From: JANQNX01 sp040217095
GTDB lineage: Bacteria > Pseudomonadota > Gammaproteobacteria > Eutrophobiales > Eutrophobiaceae
Length of the DNA: 64,000 nt
Direction of reading: 5' to 3'
NCBI GenBank assembly: GCA_965229565.1
Contig: OZ245888.1
Coordinates: 620,001-684,000 of the forward strand
Positions 1 to 8,220 of the stretch are shown one piece after another. The stretch's first letter is position 1. Each line of letters starts with the position of its first letter. The position numbers and the translations under genes are program-made. The notes under the pieces were generated by a model that saw only the letters and a program-made list of their open reading frames with translations, was not told the DNA's origin and searched no databases.

Positions 1-1503
1 CCGGCAGTAAAGCAACAAGTGGCAAAGAAAAAACCAGCGCCTGCAGAAGTAAAACAGGCACCCGAGCCGCCAGTACAGAAGCCAGCGATCAAACCCGCTG
101 CTGCTCCGGCAGGCAAAGATGATCAAATCGATCCGGTGATTTTTCGTACCTATGATATCCGCGGTATCGTAGGTGAAACGTTAACCTCGGAAGCAGTGAG
201 TGCCATTGCAAAGGCTTTGGGTAGCATGGCCATTGAACGCGGACAAAAGACACTTACCGTCGGACGCGATGGCAGGGAATCCGGACCGGATCTAAGCAAT
301 GCATTGATAGAGGGACTGCTCAGTACCGGAATCAATGTGATTGATGTTGGCATGGTGCCGACCCCGGTATTGTATTTCTCAACCTATCATCTCGATACCA
401 GCAGTGGTGTCATGCTCACCGGTAGTCATAACCCGGCCGAGTACAACGGTCTGAAGATAATGCTCGGCGGCAACACGCTGAGTGGTGATGACATCCAGGA
501 GATCAGGAAGAGAACAGAACAGGGCGAGTTTGCTACTGGCAAGGGCGAGTTGACGCAACAGGATGTGAATGCCGCCTACATACAACGTATTACCGAGGAC
601 ATACCAGTAGCGTTGAGTAATTCATTAAAGGTTGTCGTTGATTGTGGCAACGGTGTTGCCGGTGTGCTGGCACCGCAGTTGATCAAGGCGCTCAACCATG
701 ACGTGATAGAAATGTATTGTGAGATTGATGGCAGTTTTCCTAACCATCATCCGGACCCAAGCCAGCCTGAAAACCTGCAGGAACTGATTGAGCGAGTAAA
801 AACCGAGAATGCCGACGTCGGCTTTGCTTTTGATGGCGATGGTGATCGTCTTGGTATCGTCGATAAGGAAGGCAATATCATCTGGCCTGACAGGCAAATG
901 ATGTTACTTGCACAGGATGTGCTCAGCCGTAATCCGGGTGCACACATCATTTATGATGTTAAGTGCAGCCGCTACCTGAAGACCGTGATCGAGGAGAGTG
1001 GTGGCCAACCATTGATGTGGAAGACGGGTCACTCGTTGATCAAGGGTAAAATGAAGGAAGTCGAGGCGCCATTGGCCGGTGAAATGAGTGGACATATCTT
1101 TTTCAAGGAGCGCTGGTACGGCTTTGATGACGCGCTGTATACAGCCGCGCGTTTTCTTGAGATCTTCATGAATTCCGGTAAGAGCCCAACCGACTGTTTC
1201 AGGAATTTGCCCGACGGTGTATCAACACCGGAATTAAGATTACCCATGCCCGAGTCAGAACATGCCGGGTTCATGTTGGCACTGATTGAGAACATGCAGC
1301 AAAATGCGGGCGGTGAAGTGAGCGATATAGACGGTGTTCGTATTGAATACGAAGACGGTTGGGGCCTGGCAAGGCCATCTAACACGTCTCCTAATATCGT
1401 GTTGCGTTTTGAAGGCCAGGATCAAGCTGCACTGGAACGTATCCAGGGTGTATTCAGGGATGCGGTCACGTCAGTCAAGGCCGATGCGCAGTTGCCGTTT
1501 TAA
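1..1503 (+). CDS. algC: Phosphomannomutase/phosphoglucomutase, C-terminal part (5' end outside window)
   Basis: Interconverts mannose/glucose 1- and 6-phosphates for exopolysaccharide and LPS precursors (cytoplasmic alpha-D-phosphohexomutase family). The reading frame is open from base 1, so the true start lies upstream; a GTG at 19 is only the first visible start-like codon. The catalytic domain begins at the FRTYDIRG motif (about residue 42 from the GTG). The phosphoserine loop TGSHNP, the metal loop DGDGDR (about 272), the sugar loop GEMSGH and the phosphate loop RPSNTSP near the end are all present. Upstream of the domain is a Pro/Ala/Lys-rich linker, as in the long AlgC forms that carry an N-terminal membrane segment. 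The next gene is argB, as in Pseudomonas. Confidence 0.93.
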   Translation, partial: PAVKQQVAKKKPAPAEVKQAPEPPVQKPAIKPAAAPAGKDDQIDPVIFRTYDIRGIVGETLTSEAVSAIAKALGSMAIERGQKTLTVGRDGRESGPDLSNALIEGLLSTGINVIDVGMVPTPVLYFSTYHLDTSSGVMLTGSHNPAEYNGLKIMLGGNTLSGDDIQEIRKRTEQGEFATGKGELTQQDVNAAYIQRITEDIPVALSNSLKVVVDCGNGVAGVLAPQLIKALNHDVIEMYCEIDGSFPNHHPDPSQPENLQELIERVKTENADVGFAFDGDGDRLGIVDKEGNIIWPDRQMMLLAQDVLSRNPGAHIIYDVKCSRYLKTVIEESGGQPLMWKTGHSLIKGKMKEVEAPLAGEMSGHIFFKERWYGFDDALYTAARFLEIFMNSGKSPTDCFRNLPDGVSTPELRLPMPESEHAGFMLALIENMQQNAGGEVSDIDGVRIEYEDGWGLARPSNTSPNIVLRFEGQDQAALERIQGVFRDAVTSVKADAQLPF

Positions 1504-1524
1504 TTGTTAATAAATAAAAAAAGA

Positions 1525-2445
1525 ATGACTGATAACAAGCACAATTCATCTTACATTGCCGAGGTCTTGATCGAGGCACTGCCTTATATCAAGCGTTTCC
1601 AGGGCAAGACCATAGTGATCAAGTATGGTGGCAATGCCATGGAAGACGAGGATTTGAAATCCAGCTTTGCCAGGGACGTCGTGTTGATGAAACTGGTCGG
1701 GATGAACCCGGTACTCGTGCACGGCGGTGGCCCACAGATCAAGGAATTACTGGATAAACTTGGCAAGAAAACCGAGTTCGTCGAGGGCATGCGTGTCACC
1801 GATAACGAGACCATGGACGTGGTTGAGATGGTACTGGGTGGCCTGGTGAATAAAGAGATCGTTAACCTGCTTAATCGCCATGGCGGTAATGCCGTTGGCC
1901 TCAGCGGCAAGGACGGTGAACTGATCCGTGCCCGTAAACTTGTAGTTAAACGTAACAGCCCGGATATGGACGCGGATGAAATCATCGACATTGGTCATGT
2001 AGGTGAAGTGGAGAGTATTGATACTGCGGTAGTAAACCTGCTTGTGCATGGTGACTTCATCCCGGTAATTGCGCCGGTTGGTGTGGATCAATCCGGACAG
2101 TCCTACAATATTAACGCCGACCTTGTGGCGGGCAAGATGGCCGAGGTGTTGTCGGCAGAAAAACTGATCATGCTTACCAACACCGCGGGCCTGCTTGATG
2201 CCGATGGCAAGGTGTTAACCGGTTTGTCGGCGTCTGCTGTCGATAAACTCATCAAGGATGGCGTGGTGCATGGTGGTATGTTGCCCAAGATTCGTTCTGC
2301 ACTTGATGCCGTGCATGCCGGTGTACACGCAGCACACATTATCGATGGCCGTGTGCCGCACGCGGTGCTGCTGGAAATATTTACCGATGTTGGTGTGGGT
2401 ACATTGATACATGGCAGGACGTCTGCCGCACATAACAAGAGTTAG
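1525..2445 (+). CDS. argB: Acetylglutamate kinase
   Basis: Second step of arginine biosynthesis: ATP-dependent phosphorylation of N-acetylglutamate. The KYGGNAM motif (about residues 33-39) and the glycine-rich LVHGGGPQI motif of the amino-acid kinase fold are clear. With the ATG at 1525 the protein is 306 aa, close to the family's usual 300. A TTG at 1504 would add seven lysine-rich residues and is less likely. It lies 21 nt after the algC-like gene and 4 nt before slmA, so the three are probably co-transcribed. Confidence 0.96.
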   Translation: MTDNKHNSSYIAEVLIEALPYIKRFQGKTIVIKYGGNAMEDEDLKSSFARDVVLMKLVGMNPVLVHGGGPQIKELLDKLGKKTEFVEGMRVTDNETMDVVEMVLGGLVNKEIVNLLNRHGGNAVGLSGKDGELIRARKLVVKRNSPDMDADEIIDIGHVGEVESIDTAVVNLLVHGDFIPVIAPVGVDQSGQSYNINADLVAGKMAEVLSAEKLIMLTNTAGLLDADGKVLTGLSASAVDKLIKDGVVHGGMLPKIRSALDAVHAGVHAAHIIDGRVPHAVLLEIFTDVGVGTLIHGRTSAAHNKS

Positions 2446-2449
2446 AACT

Positions 2450-3040
2450 ATGAATGCAGAGCGTAAACAGAATCGGCGTCAGCACATACTTGAAGTGCTG
2501 GCCAGCGAGCTGGAGACGAACCCGGGTTCTCGCATTACTACTGCCGGGCTGGCGGCCGCGGTGGGTGTGTCCGAAGCGGCACTGTATCGCCACTTTGCCA
2601 GCAAGGCGAAAATGTTCGAGGCATTGATCGATTTTTCAGAGGAAACGGTGTTTGGCCTGGTCAACAAGATTATCAGTAATGAAACCAACGCCATTACCCG
2701 CTGTGAAAAAATCATCCAGGTACTGTTGGGGTTCTCGGAGCGCAACCCCGGCATTACGCGCATACTGATTGGCGATGCCCTGGTGGGAGAGAACGAACGC
2801 TTGCACAAGCGCGTCATCCAGTTTTTTGACAGACTGGAAACCCAGTTACGGCAAATACTGCGCGAAGCCAACCTGGGCGACGGGCCGCGACCAATCAGTA
2901 ATATCGAAGCGGCGTCTAACATGATGGTGACTTATATCGAGGGCAAGATGTCGCAGTTTGCACGCAGTTCGTTCGATAAAAAACCCACTGAACATTGGGA
3001 TGAACAGTGGGTTGTAATGCAGTCAGGTTTATTTCGCTAG
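2450..3040 (+). CDS. slmA: Nucleoid occlusion factor SlmA (TetR family)
   Basis: TetR-fold DNA-binding protein that, in the family, blocks FtsZ ring assembly over the nucleoid. The N-terminal helix-turn-helix (TTAGLAAAVGVSEAALYRHF, about residues 31-50) is the SlmA type, and the 196-aa length fits. The open frame begins upstream at an ATG (2411) inside argB, but the ATG at 2450, 4 nt after the argB stop, gives the family-like start MNAERKQNRR. In E. coli slmA sits between dut and pyrE; here it also lies close to pyrE. Identity rests on pattern recognition, and another TetR regulator cannot be formally excluded. Confidence 0.88.
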   Translation: MNAERKQNRRQHILEVLASELETNPGSRITTAGLAAAVGVSEAALYRHFASKAKMFEALIDFSEETVFGLVNKIISNETNAITRCEKIIQVLLGFSERNPGITRILIGDALVGENERLHKRVIQFFDRLETQLRQILREANLGDGPRPISNIEAASNMMVTYIEGKMSQFARSSFDKKPTEHWDEQWVVMQSGLFR

Positions 3041-3042
3041 GC

Positions 3043-3669
3043 TTACTCGATTCCCTTTAAAAGCTTGAAGCGTTCGATATCTTCCGCGTGGGAGGTACGG
3101 ATCTGTTCCTGTTCTATGCGTTTGTCTTCAACGAATTTATCAATATCCTTGATTTGTCTTTTCAGCGATTCGATGTCTGCCAGTAAATCATCATTTGGTT
3201 CTCTGCCGGCCTTCTCTGCATCTGCAGCAGATTTTATGCGCTTATCAAGATCGGCCTGAATCTTTTCGCGTCTAACACCTGTTAACGCAATTGAAGCCTC
3301 AACTGACTGTATACGATCATCCCGGGCCTTCTCTATCTCTTCTACCGAGGCAAAAGTTTCCAGAAGAATACGATCTTTCAGTTGCTTCTCTTCTTCCTTT
3401 TTCAGACGTTCTTCTTCGAGCTTTGCCAGACGTTCTTCTTCAGCCAGTTCTTCAGGTGTCTTGGCGCGTTCCACCTCCTCGCGTACGATGCCGCTCTCAC
3501 CGATCTCTTTATGGCCTTTCTGAGCAAACTCCGGCGGGACCTTGTCACCGCACTCGGTAATTCCCTCATGATTCTTCCAGCATTTCATGCGCGCCTGCAC
3601 TGACGTGGTTAGCGTGAGACTGGAGATCGCAGTCATAATTATAATCGTGTTAAAAACCTGCTTGTTCAT
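3043..3669 (-). CDS. Exported coiled-coil protein with N-terminal DUF4124-like segment
   Basis: Function unknown. A signal peptide (MNKQVF..., cleavage expected after VQA, about residue 26) is followed by a short Cys-containing segment (C30, C40) resembling DUF4124, and then by about 150 residues of charged Glu/Lys/Arg-rich sequence likely to form a long coiled coil. The ATG at 3669 is preceded by a strong AGGAGG Shine-Dalgarno; the open frame extends 12 codons further upstream, but that start is not needed. It is convergent with slmA (2 nt apart). Probably periplasmic. Confidence 0.75.
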   Translation of the reverse strand: MNKQVFNTIIIMTAISSLTLTTSVQARMKCWKNHEGITECGDKVPPEFAQKGHKEIGESGIVREEVERAKTPEELAEEERLAKLEEERLKKEEEKQLKDRILLETFASVEEIEKARDDRIQSVEASIALTGVRREKIQADLDKRIKSAADAEKAGREPNDDLLADIESLKRQIKDIDKFVEDKRIEQEQIRTSHAEDIERFKLLKGIE

Positions 3670-3729
3670 GTTGCCTCCTGACAAGAAGATGTCTTGTTTG
3701 AGCAATTATAGTCATTTCACAGTTGTAAT

Positions 3730-4380
3730 TCATATCGCCGATACACCGTATTGCGCTTTATAGGCGTTAATTGCTTCCAGGTGTTCGGGCATTTCTCCTT
3801 GAACCTGCAGATACGCAATGATTTGTTCCAGGCTGATAATGCTTATGACTTTTATTCCGTGCTGTTGTTCCACTTCCTGTATAGCCGAGGTCTGGCCCTG
3901 GCCGCGTTCCTGGCGGTCTACGGCGACAACGGCGCCCACGGTAGTGCCGCCCTGGCTGGCAATGATGTCGATCGATTCACGTACCGAGGTGCCGGCAGAG
4001 ATGACATCGTCAATAATCAGTACCCTACCGGCAATATCCGCTCCAAAGGTCAGGCCGCCTTCGCCGTGATCCTTTACTTCCTTGCGATTGAAGACGAAAG
4101 GATAGTTCCTGCCGTGAATCTCGGAAAAGGCGATGGCCATGGTAGAGGCCAGGGGAATCCCCTTGTAGGCAGGACCATAGATCATATCGAAGTCCAGGCC
4201 CGCATTCGCGACGGCGGCGGCATAAAACTGGCCAAGTTTTGCCAGGCTATCGCCGTCGTTAAATAAACCACTGTTAAAAAAATAGGGGCTGACTCGACCC
4301 GACTTCAGGGTGAACTGACCAAATCGCAACACCTGTTTACTGATGGCAAATTCGATAAAGTCTTGTTGATACTGTTCCAT
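3730..4380 (-). CDS. pyrE: Orotate phosphoribosyltransferase
   Basis: Converts orotate and PRPP to OMP in de novo pyrimidine synthesis. The PRPP-binding signature VLIIDDVISAGTS and the N-terminal TLKSGRVSPYFFNSG segment are both typical. The length of 216 aa matches bacterial PyrE. It is divergent from the Crc-like gene across a 120-bp gap, the arrangement seen at pyrE-crc in Pseudomonas. Confidence 0.97.
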   Translation of the reverse strand: MEQYQQDFIEFAISKQVLRFGQFTLKSGRVSPYFFNSGLFNDGDSLAKLGQFYAAAVANAGLDFDMIYGPAYKGIPLASTMAIAFSEIHGRNYPFVFNRKEVKDHGEGGLTFGADIAGRVLIIDDVISAGTSVRESIDIIASQGGTTVGAVVAVDRQERGQGQTSAIQEVEQQHGIKVISIISLEQIIAYLQVQGEMPEHLEAINAYKAQYGVSAI

Positions 4381-4500
4381 GGTTTTCCTGTTAGTCCCGT
4401 ATTGGCTTTAAATTTTCCTGGTAGTTTGGCATGCTGCCCCGCTTGAGTGCATGCCTCGTGCATGTGCATATCATACAGTTGAAAAACGCAGGGGGAAAAC

Positions 4501-5268
4501 TTGAAGGTTGTCAGTGTCAACGTAAACGGCATCCGTGCCGCACATCGAAAAGGATTTTTTGACTGGTTACAAAAATCACAGGCCGATGTTGTGTGCGTGC
4601 AGGAAACCAAGGCGCAGGTCCATCAACTGAGTGAAGAGATAATGCAGCCCAATGGTTATCATTCTTTTTTTAATGACGCCGTGAAAAAAGGCTATAGCGG
4701 CACGGCCGTGTACTGTCGCAACATGCCTGACAAGGTGATAGACCAGACGGGCTTCCCCGTCGCCGATGAAGAAGGCCGCTATCTACAGGTAGACTTCGGC
4801 AAACTCAGCGTGATCTCCTTGTATTTACCTTCGGGCACGTCTGGCGATGAAAGGCAGCAGGTCAAATATGAATTCCTCGATTTCTTTCTGCCGCAGTTAC
4901 AAAAGATGCGTCGTCGCCGTCGGGAATACATCATCTGCGGTGACTGGAATATTGCACACAAGCAGATTGATTTAAAAAACTGGCGATCCAACCAGAAAAA
5001 CTCGGGCTTCCTGCCGGAAGAACGGGCCTGGCTGGACCAGGTGTTCGACAAGGTGGGTATGGTCGATTCCTTCCGCGTGGTTAACCAGGAACCGGACCAG
5101 TACACGTGGTGGTCCAACCGTGGCCAGGCCTGGGCGAAGAACGTGGGGTGGCGGATTGATTACCAGGTGGTGACACCCGGGTTGAAAGACAAGATTAAAT
5201 CCGTTTCTATTTATAAGGATGAAAGGTTTTCGGATCATGCTCCATTAATTACGGAATATGATTTGTAG
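4501..5268 (+). CDS. Crc-like exodeoxyribonuclease III family protein with intact nuclease residues
   Basis: Member of the exonuclease III/AP endonuclease superfamily, 255 aa, TTG start at 4501 preceded by AGGGGGAAA. Its position next to pyrE and segments such as RRRRREYIICG, LKNWRSNQ and FLPEERAW resemble Pseudomonas Crc, the catabolite repression protein that has lost nuclease activity. Unlike Crc, this protein keeps the ExoIII active-site pattern: VQETK (E35), GDWN (D148, N150), RIDYQ and SDHAP (D245, H246). It is therefore probably an active DNA-repair nuclease from the lineage that gave rise to Crc. A second exonuclease III gene lies at 56683-57453. Confidence 0.85.
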   Translation: MKVVSVNVNGIRAAHRKGFFDWLQKSQADVVCVQETKAQVHQLSEEIMQPNGYHSFFNDAVKKGYSGTAVYCRNMPDKVIDQTGFPVADEEGRYLQVDFGKLSVISLYLPSGTSGDERQQVKYEFLDFFLPQLQKMRRRRREYIICGDWNIAHKQIDLKNWRSNQKNSGFLPEERAWLDQVFDKVGMVDSFRVVNQEPDQYTWWSNRGQAWAKNVGWRIDYQVVTPGLKDKIKSVSIYKDERFSDHAPLITEYDL

Positions 5269-5345
5269 TTTCTAGGTCTTTGTTGATTTTGGTTCTGCCT
5301 TGAATGGCAAGACTGTGTTCAATTAGTCGCAAGATTTAAAAACTT

Positions 5346-5417
5346 ATTTCGCCTTTTAGCGGCGAGCCACTTCTTTTTGCGCGGCCAAAAAGAAGTGACC
5401 AAGAAAAAGGCCGCCCT
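5346..5417 (+). repeat. Left terminal inverted repeat of the 445-bp element
   Basis: Begins with a small hairpin (tcgcc...ggcga) followed by an acttctttttg / caaaaagaagt inverted pair. It matches the reverse complement of 5719-5790 at most positions. Confidence 0.65.
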
Positions 5418-5718
5418 GTTGTCATGGCCTAAGGCTACCCTCGTCGTCATCCGTCACGACGGGTCGCGCATAGCGTCGTCCCTGACGCAATGCGCTTCAC
5501 TGTGCGTCCTGCACAGTTGACCCTGTTCCCGATGTCGCCTCGGCATGACAAAACGGGAGGGTTGTCTTCTACTCCCCTTGTGATTTGCCGAGGAACGGGT
5601 TTATGTCCAGGCTGAGCAACATGGATGTTGCGAAAGCATCGTGAGGACAGGAGTCCTCTGGATGCGTGCCTTGGAAAATAAAGCTGTGACGAGGAAGGAG
5701 CGCAGCGACAAATCACCT

Positions 5719-5790
5719 GGGGTGGTCTTTCTTTTGGTATCTATTCTTTGACCACGCAAAGAAAAGATACTCGCCGCTCAAAGGCGAAAT
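5719..5790 (-). repeat. Right terminal inverted repeat of the 445-bp element
   Basis: Reverse complement of the left arm with moderate divergence. The outer end carries the same TCGCC-loop-GGCGA hairpin as the left arm. Confidence 0.65.
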
Positions 5791-5797
5791 CAATGTT

Positions 5798-5820
5798 GAA
5801 AAAAACTCGCCATCAGGCGA
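5798..5820 (-). terminator. Intrinsic terminator of the yggS-proC-yggT operon
   Basis: On the minus strand TCGCC-tgat-GGCGA is followed directly by G and a run of seven or eight T. It lies about 80 nt past the yggT stop. A looser relative of this hairpin (tcgcc...gcga, 5861-5876) lies between it and yggT. Confidence 0.6.
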
Positions 5821-5901
5821 AAAGCAATCTATAAATGAGTCGGTTTTTGAATAAAAAGCCTCGCCGTAAAAAGCGAAAGCAAATGTTAAAAAAAAGATCA
5901 A

Positions 5902-6486
5902 TTAGCGGATTAACAACCGTTGCCCAATATCCGCTATTGGTGAAACCAGTAAAATAATCGCCAGGTTAAGCACAATAAGCACCACCAGTGGTGACCAGTC
6001 AAAACCACCGGCCGGCGGTATCAGGCGTCGCGCCGGTTTCATCACTGGTTCGGTGAGTTGATGCATGATGACTGTCAGCGGGTTATAGGCGTGCGGGTTT
6101 ATCCAGCTGATGGCGACCTGCACCAGGATGACGACGATATACAGGTATACGACTGTTTTCAGTAGTTCTGCAAAGGTCATAACCAGCAAGCCCATTGGTG
6201 CCGGAACGACGCCGGCGACGACCAGCGCGGTCAGGACAATCTCCACTGCCTGTATGGCGAACAACAGGAATATTGCGGCCCAGTCGATGGCCATGTAACT
6301 GGGGATAAAACGACGAAGTATTGTCAGCGGTGGGTTGGTTATCTTGACGATAAACTGCGACAGCGGGTTGTGAAAATCGGCCCGTACCGTGGCAAACAGG
6401 AAGCGCAATAATACGGCCAGTATGTAAAGTCCGAATACCACTTCAATGAGAAAAATGGCCGCCTGTACCAGGTAATTTCCGCCCAT
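5902..6486 (-). CDS. yggT: YggT family inner-membrane protein
   Basis: 194-aa integral membrane protein with two copies of the YggT repeat. Each copy has hydrophobic helices followed by an (N/H)(P/A)xNP(L)-type loop, seen here as ADFHNPLSQ and PHAYNPLTV. The family is implicated in osmotic tolerance and cell-envelope functions, but its molecular role is not firmly known. The ATG at 6486 is one base after the proC stop; the open frame extends 31 codons into proC, which is unlikely to be used. Last gene of the leftward yggS-proC-yggT operon. Confidence 0.9.
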   Translation of the reverse strand: MGGNYLVQAAIFLIEVVFGLYILAVLLRFLFATVRADFHNPLSQFIVKITNPPLTILRRFIPSYMAIDWAAIFLLFAIQAVEIVLTALVVAGVVPAPMGLLVMTFAELLKTVVYLYIVVILVQVAISWINPHAYNPLTVIMHQLTEPVMKPARRLIPPAGGFDWSPLVVLIVLNLAIILLVSPIADIGQRLLIR

Positions 6487-6487
6487 G

Positions 6488-7312
6488 CTATTTCCCCAGG
6501 GTGTCTGATAACACGATAGAGCGTTGTTTTGCGGCCTGCATCGCCTTGCTGATGATCTCATCCAGCCCCGCTTCAGCAAAGACCTTCAGGGCCTGTTCGG
6601 TGGTGCCGCCGGGTGAGGTCACCTGTTGTCTTAGGGTGGCCGGGTCGTGTGATGACAATAGTGCCATCTTTGCTGTGCCCACTGCGGTTTCTATAGTTAA
6701 CAGTCTTGCCATCTCCTCGTCCAGGCCCAGTGACATTGCTGCCTTTTCGATGGCTTCCATGAAATAAAAGAAATAGGCGGGTCCACTTCCCGACAGGGCG
6801 GTCACCGCGTCCATTTGTTCCTCGCTGTCCAGCCACACCGCTGTTCCTACTGAACGCAGCATGGATTCAGCCAGGTTTTTCTGGGCATCGGTGGCATGCG
6901 CATTGGCAAACAGGGCAGCAGCGCCGACCTGGATCAATGCCGGCGTATTCGGCATGACACGAATGATGGCTTCATCACTGTCCAGCCATGTACTGATGCT
7001 TTGTATGCGAATACCGGCCGCGATAGAGATGACCAACTTGTTTTTTCCGCGGATGTCAGCGGCGATTTCCTTGATGACCTGCGGCATGACCTGTGGCTTG
7101 ATTGCCAGTACCAGCACATCTGCCTTATCTATGGCGGCATGATTGTCAGCCAGGGTTTCAATACCAAACTGGTCCTTGATCTTTTGTCGTTGCCCGGCGT
7201 CAGGGTCGGTGGCGATCAGGCGCGACTTGTCGATATTGTTAGCTATCAGGCCGCCAACCAGGCTGCGAGCCATGTTGCCACAACCGATAAATGCAATCGC
7301 GCAATTCTCCAT
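6488..7312 (-). CDS. proC: Pyrroline-5-carboxylate reductase
   Basis: Final step of proline biosynthesis, NAD(P)H-dependent reduction of pyrroline-5-carboxylate. An N-terminal Rossmann motif FIGCGNMA (about residues 9-16) and the C-terminal signature around LRQQVTSPGGTTEQAL are both clear. The length of 274 aa is typical. It lies 35 nt downstream of yggS. Confidence 0.97.
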   Translation of the reverse strand: MENCAIAFIGCGNMARSLVGGLIANNIDKSRLIATDPDAGQRQKIKDQFGIETLADNHAAIDKADVLVLAIKPQVMPQVIKEIAADIRGKNKLVISIAAGIRIQSISTWLDSDEAIIRVMPNTPALIQVGAAALFANAHATDAQKNLAESMLRSVGTAVWLDSEEQMDAVTALSGSGPAYFFYFMEAIEKAAMSLGLDEEMARLLTIETAVGTAKMALLSSHDPATLRQQVTSPGGTTEQALKVFAEAGLDEIISKAMQAAKQRSIVLSDTLGK

Positions 7313-7347
7313 AGAAATATACCTGCTATCGTTTTATGCGCAGTGTA

Positions 7348-8046
7348 TCAACAAGCACCCTCGCTTGCATCGCGCTCACCAAAGATGGCCGTACCAATAC
7401 GTACCAGTGTGGCGCCCTCGGCGATAGCCGCTTGCATGTCCTGCGTAGTACCCATGGACAATGTATCCAGACCGGGATCGATCTGTCGGAGTTGTTCCAG
7501 GCACTCTTGAACCCGGGCAAAGGGCTGGCGTTGCTGCTCCATATCTGCAGCCGGTGCCGGCAAGGCCATCAGGCCACGTACCCTTAATCGATCAAAATCC
7601 TGCATGGCCCTGAGAAAATCGGCTGCCTGCTCAGGGTGAATACCGGATTTGCTGGGTTCACCACTGATATTGATCTGGATACAGATATTCAATGGCGGTT
7701 TGTCGGTTGGCCGTGCCTCGTGCAGCCGCCTGGCGATCTTTGACCGGTCGACCGTGTGTACCCAGTCAAAATGTTCCGCTATCAATCGGGTCTTGTTTGA
7801 CTGGATGGGGCCAATGAAATGCCAGGTAAGCCCCGGGTTGCTGATTTCCTGAATTTTGTCTACCGCCTCCTGGCAGTAATTCTCCCCGAAGTCACGCTGA
7901 CCAGCTGCTGCAGCCGCCTCGATATCACTGGCTGGCTTTTTCTTGCTGACCGCTATTAAACCGACAGAATTTACCGGTCTCTGGTACTGTGCTTCTGCCC
8001 GCCTGATTTCGTCATTGATTCGGGCCAGATTCTCGGCAATATTCAT
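7348..8046 (-). CDS. yggS: PLP homeostasis protein, YggS/PLPBP family
   Basis: Pyridoxal-phosphate binding protein of the alanine-racemase-like barrel fold. It has no known catalytic activity and buffers PLP levels. The AVSKKKPASDI segment carries the PLP lysine, and GENYCQEA, HFIGPIQSNK and the C-terminal SMGTTQDMQAAIAEGATLVRIGTAIFG region match the family signatures. 232 aa. First gene of the yggS-proC-yggT unit and divergent from pilT. Confidence 0.95.
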   Translation of the reverse strand: MNIAENLARINDEIRRAEAQYQRPVNSVGLIAVSKKKPASDIEAAAAAGQRDFGENYCQEAVDKIQEISNPGLTWHFIGPIQSNKTRLIAEHFDWVHTVDRSKIARRLHEARPTDKPPLNICIQINISGEPSKSGIHPEQAADFLRAMQDFDRLRVRGLMALPAPAADMEQQRQPFARVQECLEQLRQIDPGLDTLSMGTTQDMQAAIAEGATLVRIGTAIFGERDASEGAC

Positions 8047-8220
8047 AAATTTACGCTAATGAGCTAGTCTATAATTTAAAATATCAGTAAGATAAATAAC
8101 GTGTTCTGGTGAAATAATAACAAATTCACGGTTTTGGAGTTTCGCCAAGTTTGCACTCGGATAAGACCTATATAAATGAATGCAATGTGATCTATGACAA
8201 AACCAGCATAGGGGGTTTGA

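Larger units (their letters stand above)
5346..5790. mobile_element. 445-bp MITE-like element with about 72-bp inverted terminal repeats
   Basis: The left arm (5346-5417) and the reverse complement of the right arm (5719-5790) align along their whole length, starting atttcgcctttKagcggcgag, with scattered substitutions. The body between them has no convincing coding sequence. The short minus-strand frames inside it have no recognisable domain. The element lies between the Crc-like gene and the 3' end of the yggT operon. I did not find a clear target-site duplication. The class is inferred from architecture alone. Confidence 0.6.

Noticed and set aside
4305..4610. 101-codon minus-strand frame across the pyrE/Crc-like gap
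   Set aside because: Overlaps both genes on either side and has no ribosome site or motif.
5447..5901. Two minus-strand frames inside and beside the inverted-repeat element
   Set aside because: Composition is unlike neighbouring genes, there is no domain, and they run through the repeat arms and hairpins.
6896..7510. 204-codon plus-strand frame
   Set aside because: Antisense to proC and yggS, both certain genes; no recognisable motif.
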